From Leucothrix mucor DSM 2157 (GTDB lineage Bacteria; Pseudomonadota; Gammaproteobacteria; Thiotrichales; Thiotrichaceae): 64,000 bases of DNA. Shown piece by piece: positions 53,878-62,196 of the stretch. Where the stretch lies: the NCBI RefSeq assembly GCF_000419525.1, contig NZ_ATTE01000001.1, positions 3,631,501 through 3,695,500 of the forward strand, read 5' to 3'. The notes under the pieces are model-generated. The model was not told the DNA's origin and searched no databases. It saw nothing but the letters and a program-made list of their open reading frames with translations. Every line of letters begins with the position of its first letter. The first letter of the stretch is position 1. The position numbers were made by a program, and so were the translations under genes.

Positions 53878-54714
53878 TTAATTAAGTCGATAAAAACGGC
53901 TGGCCGTGCCAGAAAATAGTGCTTGGCGCTCGGCCTCACTACAGTGTTGTGTCATGGTTTTGGCAGCTTGTAGCCAGTCTCCATACTCACCCACCAACTC
54001 CAATACCGGCCAATCACTCCCCCACATCACGCGCTCTGCACCAAAGCATTCCAGTACACATTGTGCGATGGGCGAGAGGCTATCGGCGCTCCAACCATTG
54101 CCATATTCATTAGCTAAACCAGAGAGCTTGCAATAAATTTGCGGATGCTCCGCTAACTGGCGTATGCCTTTATGCCAGTCGTCACTGGCGGCATTGCCAG
54201 CAGCAATCACCGGCTTGGCGCAATGATCAATAACCATTGGCAGCTCAGGTATTTCATTGGCGAGTTGATTGATAATATCGAGGTGTCGGGGCGTAATTAA
54301 CGCATCCATACTCAAGCCTAGTTTGGCCAGTTGCTTCAGGTTTTCCATGACTACCGGCTGGAGAATCCAATGGCTGTCTTCAATATCCTGCAGCATCGGG
54401 CGAATGCCTTTGAAGTGCGGGTCGCGCGCCAGCGTCGCCAAAGTTTCAGGGGTAGATTCCAAGGTTAAATCAACCCAGCCAACCACGCCTTGTATCCAAT
54501 TGTGCTGCTTGGCAAGACTTAATAAGAACTCGGTTTCCTCAACCGTGGCGGCCGCTTGAACCACAACCGTTGCCGTCACACCCAGCGGTGGCGCGATCGC
54601 TTGCAAGTCTGGCGGTAGAATATCGCGACGAATAGCCGCAACAGAATCATCCATCCAGAAATAGTCACCCCGGTCGATTTTCCAGAAATGCTGATGCGCA
54701 TCTATTACTTGCAT
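53878..54714 (-). CDS. L-fucono/galactonolactonase-like amidohydrolase
   Basis: A 278-residue TIM-barrel hydrolase of the amidohydrolase 2 family (COG3618). The N-terminus MQVIDAHQHFWKID supplies the HxH metal site; later conserved parts are VIDHCAKPVI and MWGSDWPVLEL. The group hydrolyses sugar lactones such as L-fucono-1,5-lactone and L-galactonolactone to the open acids. It is first in a two-gene unit with the mutarotase and divergent from the UxaB-like reductase gene. Confidence 0.87.
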   Translation of the reverse strand: MQVIDAHQHFWKIDRGDYFWMDDSVAAIRRDILPPDLQAIAPPLGVTATVVVQAAATVEETEFLLSLAKQHNWIQGVVGWVDLTLESTPETLATLARDPHFKGIRPMLQDIEDSHWILQPVVMENLKQLAKLGLSMDALITPRHLDIINQLANEIPELPMVIDHCAKPVIAAGNAASDDWHKGIRQLAEHPQIYCKLSGLANEYGNGWSADSLSPIAQCVLECFGAERVMWGSDWPVLELVGEYGDWLQAAKTMTQHCSEAERQALFSGTASRFYRLN

Positions 54715-54815
54715 TACTTCCCGCTCCTATGGTTTATTATAATAAAATACAATACAGACTCTGAAACCACAAGCGCTACAGAGTGACTGTTTAACCTTTC
54801 AACGGATTAGCACTC

Positions 54816-55928
54816 ATGATTTCAACTCCAATACTCCAGTTCGGCACTAGCCGCTTCCTGCAAGCACACGCAGATTTATTTGTTTCAGAAGCGCTGGCCG
54901 CTGGCAAAGCCGTCGGTAAAATCACCATTGTGCAAAGCTCTGGCAGCGCGGATCGAGCCGGGCGTTTGGCGGCATTGGCAGATGAAGCCGGTTACCCCGT
55001 GCAAGTGCGCGGCGTATCCGCTAGGCAAGTAGTGGACTATGAAACCCGCGTTCACAGCGTGGCGCGTACCCTACCCACCCAAACTGACTGGGATGAAATT
55101 CAACGCATTGCCGTGGAGGAGGCGCAGTTTGTTTTATCCAACACCAGCGACACAGGCTTTCAGCCCTCCCCTTCCGATAGCGAGCTGAGCTTTGTGCAAT
55201 CCATGTCGTATCCTGCGAAATTATTGCAGCTGTTGATTGCACGCTTTCAGGCTGGCGCAGGTGGCATTCAGGTCATGCCAATGGAGTTGATTGTGGATAA
55301 TGGCCAAGCGCTGCGCGATCGTGTGCTTGAGATTGCCGAAGTGCATCCACAAGCTGGGCTGATCGACTACCTGAAAAATGACGTGGTTTGGGTTAACTCA
55401 CTGGTTGATCGCATTGTATCGGAGCCGATTGAACCGGCTGGCGCAGTGGCCGAGCCCTATGCGCTCTGGGCGATTGAGAATCAGGCCGGGCTTCAGCTGC
55501 CCTGTGAGCACCCCTCTGTGCAAGTCGTGGATAGCCTTGAAATCACTGAATCGCTCAAGCTGTTTATCCTAAACCTCGGGCATACCTATTTGGTTGATCG
55601 CTGGCAACAGGCGGGTGCTAAGCCACATGAGTTTGTGCGTGAGCTATTGGAAGATGCGGACTATAACAAGGCGCTCAAGTCGCTGTATGAAACAGAAGTA
55701 ATTCCGGGCTTTAAAGCCGCCGGTTTACAGCAAGCGGCGAAGGACTATGTGCTCGCTACGATGGACCGCTTTTCCAATCCATTCCTTGATCACAAGCTGG
55801 CGGATATTGCCCAAAATCATACTGAAAAAGTAGAGCGACGTATCAAAGCGTTTCTAACGTGGGCGGCTGACCATGGGGATGAGTCTGCAAAACCACAGCT
55901 GGCAGCAATTGTTGCCAGCCAAGTCTAG
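54816..55928 (+). CDS. Mannitol-dehydrogenase-family reductase (UxaB-like)
   Basis: A 370-residue NAD-dependent polyol/sugar-acid dehydrogenase. ILQFGTSRFLQAHADLF opens the Rossmann domain in the manner of UxaB/MtlD, and the C-terminal mannitol dehydrogenase domain holds KLFILNLGHTYLVDRW. It is shorter than E. coli UxaB (about 480) and may act on tagaturonate or another keto-acid. Its TAG stop is duplicated by the insertion sequence immediately downstream, but the coding region is intact. With UxaA at 62.2 kb it would convert tagaturonate to altronate and on to KDG. Confidence 0.8.
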   Translation: MISTPILQFGTSRFLQAHADLFVSEALAAGKAVGKITIVQSSGSADRAGRLAALADEAGYPVQVRGVSARQVVDYETRVHSVARTLPTQTDWDEIQRIAVEEAQFVLSNTSDTGFQPSPSDSELSFVQSMSYPAKLLQLLIARFQAGAGGIQVMPMELIVDNGQALRDRVLEIAEVHPQAGLIDYLKNDVVWVNSLVDRIVSEPIEPAGAVAEPYALWAIENQAGLQLPCEHPSVQVVDSLEITESLKLFILNLGHTYLVDRWQQAGAKPHEFVRELLEDADYNKALKSLYETEVIPGFKAAGLQQAAKDYVLATMDRFSNPFLDHKLADIAQNHTEKVERRIKAFLTWAADHGDESAKPQLAAIVASQV

Positions 55929-57159
55929 CTGGCAGGGCAAACGCATGAACATAAATCAAACAATCAGTCCCAGAATATGGCATAAGTACTTCTCACTCCA
56001 GCCACAGCCTTTCCGTTTATTTTTGATGCCTAGCTTAATCGTCGTATCTTGTTTAAGTAAATTCAACGCAATTTGTCGGGCAGTGGCCAGGTTCTTAGCG
56101 GCAAATCCCTGCCGAGCGCGGGATTGATCCTCATTGAAAGCAACATCCAACACCCAATGCAGATTATTCTCCACCTGCCAGTGCTGGCGACTGGCGATCA
56201 GTACCGCCTCGGCGGACATCACCCGGCTACTCACAAAGTAACGAATATCACTGGTTTTCTTTTCGCCTACCTCCCGATCATACTGAATTGCGGCAACCGT
56301 TTTAGCCCCCCAGCTCTTGAGTGCCGGCCACCCGGAAGCGTCTTGCACCGAACAACGGCGATACTCCTGACGGTGGTGTTTCGCATCCGTCATCACACTG
56401 AACGCTGGATCAGTCGGTGAGTCCTCCGGATGCTGTGCCCAATAACCCATAAAGTGAGTATCGATGGCGTTATACAGACTCCGTTGGTTCTTTTTAACCG
56501 CTAATAGGTAATCCGCTTGCTGCTTCACAATTTGACTCGCAATCTTCTTTTGACAGCTCATTGCATCCGCCGTCACTAAGCACCCTTTAATCGCCAGCTT
56601 TTCCAGCAAGGTAGGGACTGCCGTGATTTCGTTTGACTTGTCATTTACCGTCTCCTGACCTAAACAAATACCCAGCTCAGTGGACCAGGCATTGACGGTA
56701 TGACTGGTGGGGGCAGAGTGACCGCGGGAGCCACGTTGCGTTTTCCCATCAACCGCAATGACACCCGCTAACTCCGTTTGTACTAATGTGTCCTGTACCC
56801 ATTCGATAAAAATATCATGAAAATGCGCCGGATCCAGCAATGAAAACAAGCGGTTAAAGGTATCATGAGACGGAACACCGCCAGGGAGTTTCAGATAGCG
56901 ACGAAACCAATCTTCACGGGTTTTTGCGTATAATTCGATGCTATTCCAGTCATCAGCACCACACAAAATACCGCAGACCGCCATAAAAATGGCTTCACTA
57001 AAGCGGTGGCTGCATTTGTTAGACTGACGAGGGTCGGGGAGTTGTTCGATGTATTCTAAGAGTGAGCGCTGACTCATGAAGAAAAATCTTCATTTTATAG
57101 GATACCTGGCCCTGAAATTGATTATTTTATGTTCATGCGTTTGCCCTGAGTCTAGCTGG
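55922..57159. mobile_element. ISAs1-family insertion sequence with 11-bp target duplication
   Basis: The element spans 55933-57148 (1216 bp) with perfect 23-bp terminal inverted repeats beginning CAGGGCAAACGCATG. It is flanked by the direct repeat AGTCTAGCTGG at 55922-55932 and 57149-57159. The left copy contains the TAG stop of the UxaB-like gene. One intact transposase fills the element. The family commonly makes 8-10 bp duplications, so 11 includes perhaps one chance match. Because both ends and the duplication are perfect, insertion was recent. Confidence 0.95.
55956..57077 (-). CDS. ISAs1-family DDE transposase
   Basis: A 373-residue transposase. The N-terminal DDE_Tnp_1-associated domain includes LPDPRQSNKCSHRFSEAIFM (about 10-30) and PSHDTFNRLFSLLDP. 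The catalytic residues are in GVIAVDGKTQRGS (Asp), LVTADAMSCQK (Asp) and HWQVENNLHWVLDVAF (Glu). The reading frame is full length with no frameshift, so it should be active. It covers nearly all of the element, from right after the left repeat to 50 bases before the right one. Confidence 0.95.
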   Translation of the reverse strand: MSQRSLLEYIEQLPDPRQSNKCSHRFSEAIFMAVCGILCGADDWNSIELYAKTREDWFRRYLKLPGGVPSHDTFNRLFSLLDPAHFHDIFIEWVQDTLVQTELAGVIAVDGKTQRGSRGHSAPTSHTVNAWSTELGICLGQETVNDKSNEITAVPTLLEKLAIKGCLVTADAMSCQKKIASQIVKQQADYLLAVKKNQRSLYNAIDTHFMGYWAQHPEDSPTDPAFSVMTDAKHHRQEYRRCSVQDASGWPALKSWGAKTVAAIQYDREVGEKKTSDIRYFVSSRVMSAEAVLIASRQHWQVENNLHWVLDVAFNEDQSRARQGFAAKNLATARQIALNLLKQDTTIKLGIKNKRKGCGWSEKYLCHILGLIV

Positions 57160-57177
57160 CTAGCTAACTGGCAATCT

Positions 57178-58080
57178 TTACACCAAATTATTCACTCGCA
57201 GCGATGACAGCAAGGTCTCCTGCGAGGTCTTCATATGTTTATTAACGGTTTGTTCCACCAACGTCTCATCGCCGCCTTCCAACACTTCAATCCAGCTTAA
57301 GTGCTCTCTTACCGCCACTTCATTACGCTGGCGCTCGCCATCCTTATTCCATTGATAGTGGTAATGGAAAATCAACGCGATGACTTTTTGAAAATCCACC
57401 ACAAAACGGTTTTTAACCACGCTATTAATGGTGCGGTGAAACTTCTCATCCAAGCGCGAGAACTCATGATAGTTCGTGTCGATATTTTCCAGCAGTGTCG
57501 TATGCTCAACCCGCAACTTAGCCAAGTCCTTCCACACAGGATTATCCTTAGGCAAACGCACGAAGGTCTTCATCGCGTTTAATTCCAACAAGGTACGAAA
57601 CTCGGATAGCTCCATGGCATAGTCCAGCGTAAAGCCCAGCAATATCCAACCACCACGCGGCTTACGCTCCACCAAACCAAAGCGACTCAAGCTGGCTAAA
57701 AACTCTTGCAAAGTATGCGGGGCAACTTCGAACTCTTTGGAGAGTTGCGCCACATTTAACGCGGTATTTGGCGGCACATCAAAGCGCGCCACCCAGCCTA
57801 AAAAGCGGCTTTGCAGCGATTCGATACTGGTATTCTTACGTTCTATTTTGATGCGGTCTTTAGCGAGCGGCTTGCGAATCAGCGTTTTCTGGCGACCGTC
57901 CCACAGAATGATTTTTTCATCATGCAGGCGTTGCAATGCATTGCGCACCACGGTCCGGCTCACACCCACTTCTTTAGCCAATGCCATCTCCGACGCCAGC
58001 TTATCGTCGAGCGCCAGCGCGCCACAAATATCAAGCAACTTGTTATACGCCTCTCGATAGCGTGCATCAGGTCTCGCCAT
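57178..58080 (-). CDS. GntR-family regulator with two winged helices
   Basis: A 300-residue FadR-type repressor. The first winged helix-turn-helix (about 10-70) contains MALAKEVGVSRTVVRNALQ, and a second one follows (about 95-150: LNVAQLSKEFEVAPHTLQEF). The C-terminal FCD domain (about 160-290) has DEKFHRTINSVV and VREHLSWIEVLEGGD. ATG 58080 is preferred; 20 more residues upstream are possible. It is divergent from the ribose-type ABC operon, and a 12-bp direct repeat in the shared gap is a likely binding site. Its effector is probably a sugar acid of the pathway. Confidence 0.85.
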   Translation of the reverse strand: MARPDARYREAYNKLLDICGALALDDKLASEMALAKEVGVSRTVVRNALQRLHDEKIILWDGRQKTLIRKPLAKDRIKIERKNTSIESLQSRFLGWVARFDVPPNTALNVAQLSKEFEVAPHTLQEFLASLSRFGLVERKPRGGWILLGFTLDYAMELSEFRTLLELNAMKTFVRLPKDNPVWKDLAKLRVEHTTLLENIDTNYHEFSRLDEKFHRTINSVVKNRFVVDFQKVIALIFHYHYQWNKDGERQRNEVAVREHLSWIEVLEGGDETLVEQTVNKHMKTSQETLLSSLRVNNLV

Positions 58081-58091
58081 TCCATATCCAC

Positions 58092-58134
58092 CTTTTGTCG
58101 ATTGTTGCCTCATTCTAGCAAGCTTTTGTCTATT
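58092..58134. promoter_or_regulatory. Direct repeat in the GntR/ABC divergent promoter
   Basis: CTTTTGTCGATT at 58092-58103 and CTTTTGTCTATT at 58123-58134, one mismatch, 31 bp apart, about three helical turns. They lie between the divergent GntR gene and the ABC operon and probably bind that regulator. Confidence 0.6.
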
Positions 58135-58229
58135 AATCATAAAAAACCATTGACTTGGATTTCAACCTACTTCATTATGTTTTTTATTATTAAATACTTA
58201 ATTCATTTAAGTCTTTGGGAGAGGAAATT

Positions 58230-59249
58230 TTGGCACTTATCAAACGCAATGAGGCGGGGAAACTTCGTCTGGCGATTTCAGCCGGCATGTTTCACAAGCT
58301 ATCCGCACTACTCACACTGTTAATTCTGATTATCATTTTCTCTTTTGGTAATTCCGCTTTCCTATCCGTTAATAACGGCCTCACCATCCTGCTGCAAACC
58401 GCGATTATTGGCCTGCTCGGTATCGGCATGACCATGGTCATTATTACCGGCGGTATCGATCTGAGTGTTGGTTCGGTACTGGCACTGTCCGGCACCATTA
58501 CCGGCTTAATGATTAAAGCAGGGATGCCAGTGGTTCCGGCGATGTTTTTCGGGGTTGTCACCGGTGCATTGTGCGGGCTATTTAATGGCTTCGTCATTAC
58601 CAAAATGCGCATCACCCCCTTTGTCGCCACCCTTGGAATGATGTTGATTGCCCGTGGTGTCGCCCTACAACTCACCGGCGCAGCCCCAATCTCACAACTG
58701 GGTGAAGGCTTTGGTGTATTAGGTAATGGCGCACTGTTTAGAGTGGTTGAAATGGGCAGCAATGGCTTCCCGAAAGTGATTTTCCCCGGTATTCCCTACC
58801 CTGCCATCCTATTGATCTTTATGGCAGTTTGCGTCGCCTATGTATTAAATCGCCGTCAGATTGGTCGTCATATTTATTCGGTTGGCTCTAATGAAGAAGC
58901 GGCTCGCTTATCTGGTGTGAAGGTTCACAGAACCAAGATGATCGCTTACACATTTTCCGGTGCACTAGCAGGTTTATCCGGCGTCGTGCTGATGTCTCGC
59001 TTGATCACCGTGCAGCCTAATGAAGGTGTGATGTACGAGCTGGATGCGATTGCAGCCGCGGTTATCGGCGGCGCCTCACTGATGGGTGGCGTGGGTAATA
59101 TTTCCGGCACCATGATCGGTGCATTCATTATCGGTGTGCTGAGAAACGGCTTAAACATGGCCGGCACCTCATCATTCATTCAACAAATTGTGATTGGTTT
59201 CGTCGTCATTCTGGCGGTGTATATCGATCAAGTCAGAAACCGGCGCTAA
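58230..59249 (+). CDS. Ribose-type ABC transporter permease
   Basis: A 339-residue permease of the RbsC/BPD_transp_2 family, about nine membrane helices. GIDLSVGSVLALSGTITGLM is the conserved entry segment, followed by GLFNGFVITKMRITPFVATLGMM, SVGSNEEAARLSGVKV and a VIGGASLMGGVGNISGT loop. The TTG at 58230 has a GAGG site five bases upstream and is the probable start; an earlier TTG at 58215 sits on that site. First gene of the operon that also holds the binding protein, ATPase and catabolic enzymes. Confidence 0.88.
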   Translation: MALIKRNEAGKLRLAISAGMFHKLSALLTLLILIIIFSFGNSAFLSVNNGLTILLQTAIIGLLGIGMTMVIITGGIDLSVGSVLALSGTITGLMIKAGMPVVPAMFFGVVTGALCGLFNGFVITKMRITPFVATLGMMLIARGVALQLTGAAPISQLGEGFGVLGNGALFRVVEMGSNGFPKVIFPGIPYPAILLIFMAVCVAYVLNRRQIGRHIYSVGSNEEAARLSGVKVHRTKMIAYTFSGALAGLSGVVLMSRLITVQPNEGVMYELDAIAAAVIGGASLMGGVGNISGTMIGAFIIGVLRNGLNMAGTSSFIQQIVIGFVVILAVYIDQVRNRR

Positions 59250-59304
59250 GGCCCGGCTAAAAGTACCGTCGCAAGACGTCTGTTTTTTACAAGGAGAAGG
59301 AAGC

Positions 59305-60246
59305 ATGAACAAGGTTATTACAACACTGATGGTTGCAGGCTCATTACTGGTTGGCCCACTGTCAGCAACTGCTGGTGAAATTGCCGTTATCGTAAAAACG
59401 ACCAATTCAAACTTTTGGCAAAATGTAAACAAAGGTGCCAACGCTGCAATCGCAGGGCAAAAAGAGCACACCATTACGTTCAACGGCCCAGCTTCCGAGT
59501 CTGCTGTCGCAGATCAGGTCAATCTGGTTGAAAACGCGATCAACCGTGGTGTATCCGCGATTGTATTAGCGCCATCCGATCCTGATGCATTGAGCCCCGT
59601 GGTTAAGCGTGCTTATGAGTCGGGTATTCCGGTTGCGATTATTGATTCGGCTTTAGGCGAAGGCGCTAAGGGTACTTACCAAACGTTTTTATCAACCGAT
59701 AACAAAGCTGCTGGCGAAACAGCCGCTAAGTTGATGATTGATAGCGTTGGCCAAACCGGCAAAGTGGCTGTGATGTCTTATGTGGCGGGTGTGGGTTCTG
59801 AAATCGGTCGTGTAGGTGGCTTTATCGACTACCTGAAAGCAAACTCAAAACTGGAAGTGGTTGGTCCTTTCTACTCGCAATCTCAAATGGCGATGGCGCT
59901 TAACCAAACCACCGATATTCTGGCAGCGAATACTGACCTGGTAGGTATTTATGGCGCAAACGAGCCAACCGCTGTAGGCATGGGCCGCGCATTGGTACAA
60001 GCCGGTAAAGCAGGCAGCTTAACGGCGATTGGCTTTGATGGAAATCAAGATCTTCAAGCCTTTGTTCGCGATGGCACATTGAAGGCAACCGCAGTTCAGG
60101 GTTCATTCCAAATGGGTGAGCTGGGCGTACAAGCAATGCTGGATATGCTGGATGACAAGAAAATCGAATCATTCATTGATACCGGCGTTGTGATGGTTAC
60201 TAAAGAAAACATCGACTCTGATGTCGCGAAAAACGTTCTGTACTAA
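59305..60246 (+). CDS. Ribose-type ABC sugar-binding protein
   Basis: A 313-residue periplasmic binding protein (signal peptide 1-23, ending TAG or ATA). AVIVKTTNSNFWQNVNKGAN and GVSAIVLAPSDPDALSPVVKRA are typical of RbsB/peripla_BP_4 proteins, with DSALGEGAKGTYQTFLSTDN and GIYGANEPTAVGMGRAL later. ATG 59305 follows a strong AAGGAGAAGG site. The ligand is likely the L-sugar or sugar acid catabolised by the linked enzymes. A hairpin at 60297-60329 follows, as is common after binding-protein genes. Confidence 0.92.
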   Translation: MNKVITTLMVAGSLLVGPLSATAGEIAVIVKTTNSNFWQNVNKGANAAIAGQKEHTITFNGPASESAVADQVNLVENAINRGVSAIVLAPSDPDALSPVVKRAYESGIPVAIIDSALGEGAKGTYQTFLSTDNKAAGETAAKLMIDSVGQTGKVAVMSYVAGVGSEIGRVGGFIDYLKANSKLEVVGPFYSQSQMAMALNQTTDILAANTDLVGIYGANEPTAVGMGRALVQAGKAGSLTAIGFDGNQDLQAFVRDGTLKATAVQGSFQMGELGVQAMLDMLDDKKIESFIDTGVVMVTKENIDSDVAKNVLY

Positions 60247-60296
60247 GCAACACCGAAAAAAGCAATGCCGAAAACGATAAGCAACACGCAGTGAAC

Positions 60297-60329
60297 GCTT
60301 GCCGGCGGATCTCCTCCCCGTCGGTAAGC
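60297..60329 (+). other. Intercistronic hairpin after the binding-protein gene
   Basis: Arms GCTTGCCGGCGG / CCGTCGGTAAGC pair over 12 positions with two G-T or mismatched pairs and a 9-base loop, no T tract. It probably stabilises the upstream message or lowers ATPase expression. Confidence 0.6.
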
Positions 60330-60356
60330 ATTTAAACTCAACACAGGAGTCATAAG

Positions 60357-61148
60357 ATGACCGGCCAAAACCAAACCGCCTCCCCGCTAGTCGAGATGCT
60401 CGACATAAAAAAACGCTTTGGTGGAGTCGAGGCAATTCGGGGCGTATCGCTCGATTTACACCCCGGTGAAGTCGTCGGCGTGCTGGGGCACAACGGTGCC
60501 GGAAAGTCCTGCCTGATGCGTATTCTCTCTGGCGCAATGGACGCCACAGAAGGCCATATTAAAGTGCGCGGCGAAGCCAAAAAACTGAGCACGCCACAAG
60601 ATGCCCGCGCCTGCGGCATCGAAACTATTTATCAAACACTGGCACTGGCGGATCACTTAGATGCGCCCTCCAACCTATTTCTGGGACGTGAGTTAAAAAC
60701 CCGTTTCGGCAACCTTGATGACAAACGTATGATGGAAGAGGCTCGCAAAGCCCTGCATCGTTTGAATCCCAATTTCAAAAACCTCAGCGATCCGGTTTCC
60801 AGCCTGTCCGGTGGACAGCGCCAGGTGATCGCCATAGCCCGCGCCATCTATTTCAATGTCAAAATTTTGATTATGGATGAGCCCACCGCGGCACTAGGCC
60901 CCTCAGAAACGGCGATGGTCGCTGAGATCATTAAAAAGCTACAAGCCGAAGGCATTGGCATCTTCCTGGTCAGCCACGATATGCACGATGTGTTTGAGCT
61001 ATGCGATCGTATTATGGTGATGAACAAAGGCCAGAATGTCGGCTCCCATGCTATCGATGAAGTGACTAAAGACGATGTGCTAAGCCTAATCATCAAAGGC
61101 TCGCTGCCCGATGACTGGACACCCCGCAACGCGCAAACCCTAAACTAA
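60357..61148 (+). CDS. ABC transporter ATP-binding protein (single-domain, FrcA type)
   Basis: A 263-residue ATPase with one nucleotide-binding domain, unlike the double-domain RbsA. Walker A LGHNGAGKSCLMR, signature LSGGQRQVIAIARAI, Walker B ILIMDEPTAALG, switch LVSHDMHDV. The Walker A Cys after Ser replaces Thr, which is tolerated in this group. Works with the permease and binding protein encoded before it. Confidence 0.92.
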   Translation: MTGQNQTASPLVEMLDIKKRFGGVEAIRGVSLDLHPGEVVGVLGHNGAGKSCLMRILSGAMDATEGHIKVRGEAKKLSTPQDARACGIETIYQTLALADHLDAPSNLFLGRELKTRFGNLDDKRMMEEARKALHRLNPNFKNLSDPVSSLSGGQRQVIAIARAIYFNVKILIMDEPTAALGPSETAMVAEIIKKLQAEGIGIFLVSHDMHDVFELCDRIMVMNKGQNVGSHAIDEVTKDDVLSLIIKGSLPDDWTPRNAQTLN

Positions 61149-61162
61149 TTAACGAGGCTGAT

Positions 61163-62182
61163 GTGAATAAAGCAGACACACAAACCATGCAATGCGGCAC
61201 CTGTATTTCACCGGGTGATTTCCAACTGGTCGAGCGCGAGATGCCACAAACAGCACCGGAAGGCTGGGTACTGTTGGATGTTTCAAGCATCGGACTGTGC
61301 GGTACCGACTTTCATATTTTTGAAGGCAAGCACCCGTTCCTAAACTATCCCCGCGTAATCGGTCATGAGATTGGTGCAGTGGTTGCCGAATCTGCCGCTG
61401 GCTGGAATAAGGGCGATACCGTGGTGGTAAACCCATATCTATATTGCGGCGAGTGCCGTGCCTGCCAACGTGGCAAACCAAACTGTTGCTCGAATATCGA
61501 AGTACTTGGTGTACACCGCGATGGTGGTATGTGTGGGCGCTTAGCCGTTCCAGCCACCAACCTGTACTCTGCTGAAGGCCTGACGCTGACCGAAGCGGCT
61601 ATGGTTGAATTCTTAAGTATTGGTGCACATGCAGTACGTCGCTCTGAAGTGACTAAAGGCGACCGCGTGTTAGTAGTCGGCGTTGGCCCAATTGGGATTG
61701 GTGCCGCCCTATTCGCTCAGCTTGAAGGTGCCGATGTGCACTTGATGGATTTGAGTGAAACCCGCATGGCCGGCGCTCAAAAAGCCTTTGGTTTTGACAA
61801 GCTACATAAAGTTGGCTCCGATATTTTAAGCGGTGATTTGGCGGATGGCTTTGATGTGGTGTTTGATGCTACCGGCAATAAGCAATCTATCGAAGGTGGC
61901 TTTCCATTGTTGGCGCACGGCGGAACCTATGCCCTGGTCAGCGTGGTAAAAGACGACATCACCTTTTCAGATCCTGAATTTCACAAGCGTGAAATGCGTT
62001 TGATCGGTAGTCGTAACGCCCTAAAAGAAGACTTCGATCACGTGATTGATACGCTGCGTAACAAGCGCATCGACAGCAGTAAACTCTGCTCAGAAGTGGT
62101 GCCCATGGAAAATATTGAGTCGCGCTTATCAGCACTGGTCGATGACCGAGACAACCTGATTAAAGTCGTTGTAAAAATCTAA
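61163..62182 (+). CDS. Zinc-dependent dehydrogenase, L-galactonate 5-dehydrogenase-like
   Basis: A 339-residue medium-chain dehydrogenase. Catalytic zinc Cys in SIGLCGTDFHIFEGKHPF, His in VIGHEIGAVV, structural-zinc cysteines in CGECRACQRGKPNCC, and the NAD site VLVVGVGPIGIGAAL. The EVLGVHRDGGMCGRLAVPA segment closely follows the L-galactonate/L-gulonate 5-dehydrogenase and RspB group (LgoD). It would oxidise L-galactonate to D-tagaturonate, feeding the UxaB-like and UxaA enzymes. GTG start with a GAGG site. Confidence 0.83.
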   Translation: MNKADTQTMQCGTCISPGDFQLVEREMPQTAPEGWVLLDVSSIGLCGTDFHIFEGKHPFLNYPRVIGHEIGAVVAESAAGWNKGDTVVVNPYLYCGECRACQRGKPNCCSNIEVLGVHRDGGMCGRLAVPATNLYSAEGLTLTEAAMVEFLSIGAHAVRRSEVTKGDRVLVVGVGPIGIGAALFAQLEGADVHLMDLSETRMAGAQKAFGFDKLHKVGSDILSGDLADGFDVVFDATGNKQSIEGGFPLLAHGGTYALVSVVKDDITFSDPEFHKREMRLIGSRNALKEDFDHVIDTLRNKRIDSSKLCSEVVPMENIESRLSALVDDRDNLIKVVVKI

Positions 62183-62196
62183 GCCCGAGGCCAATT

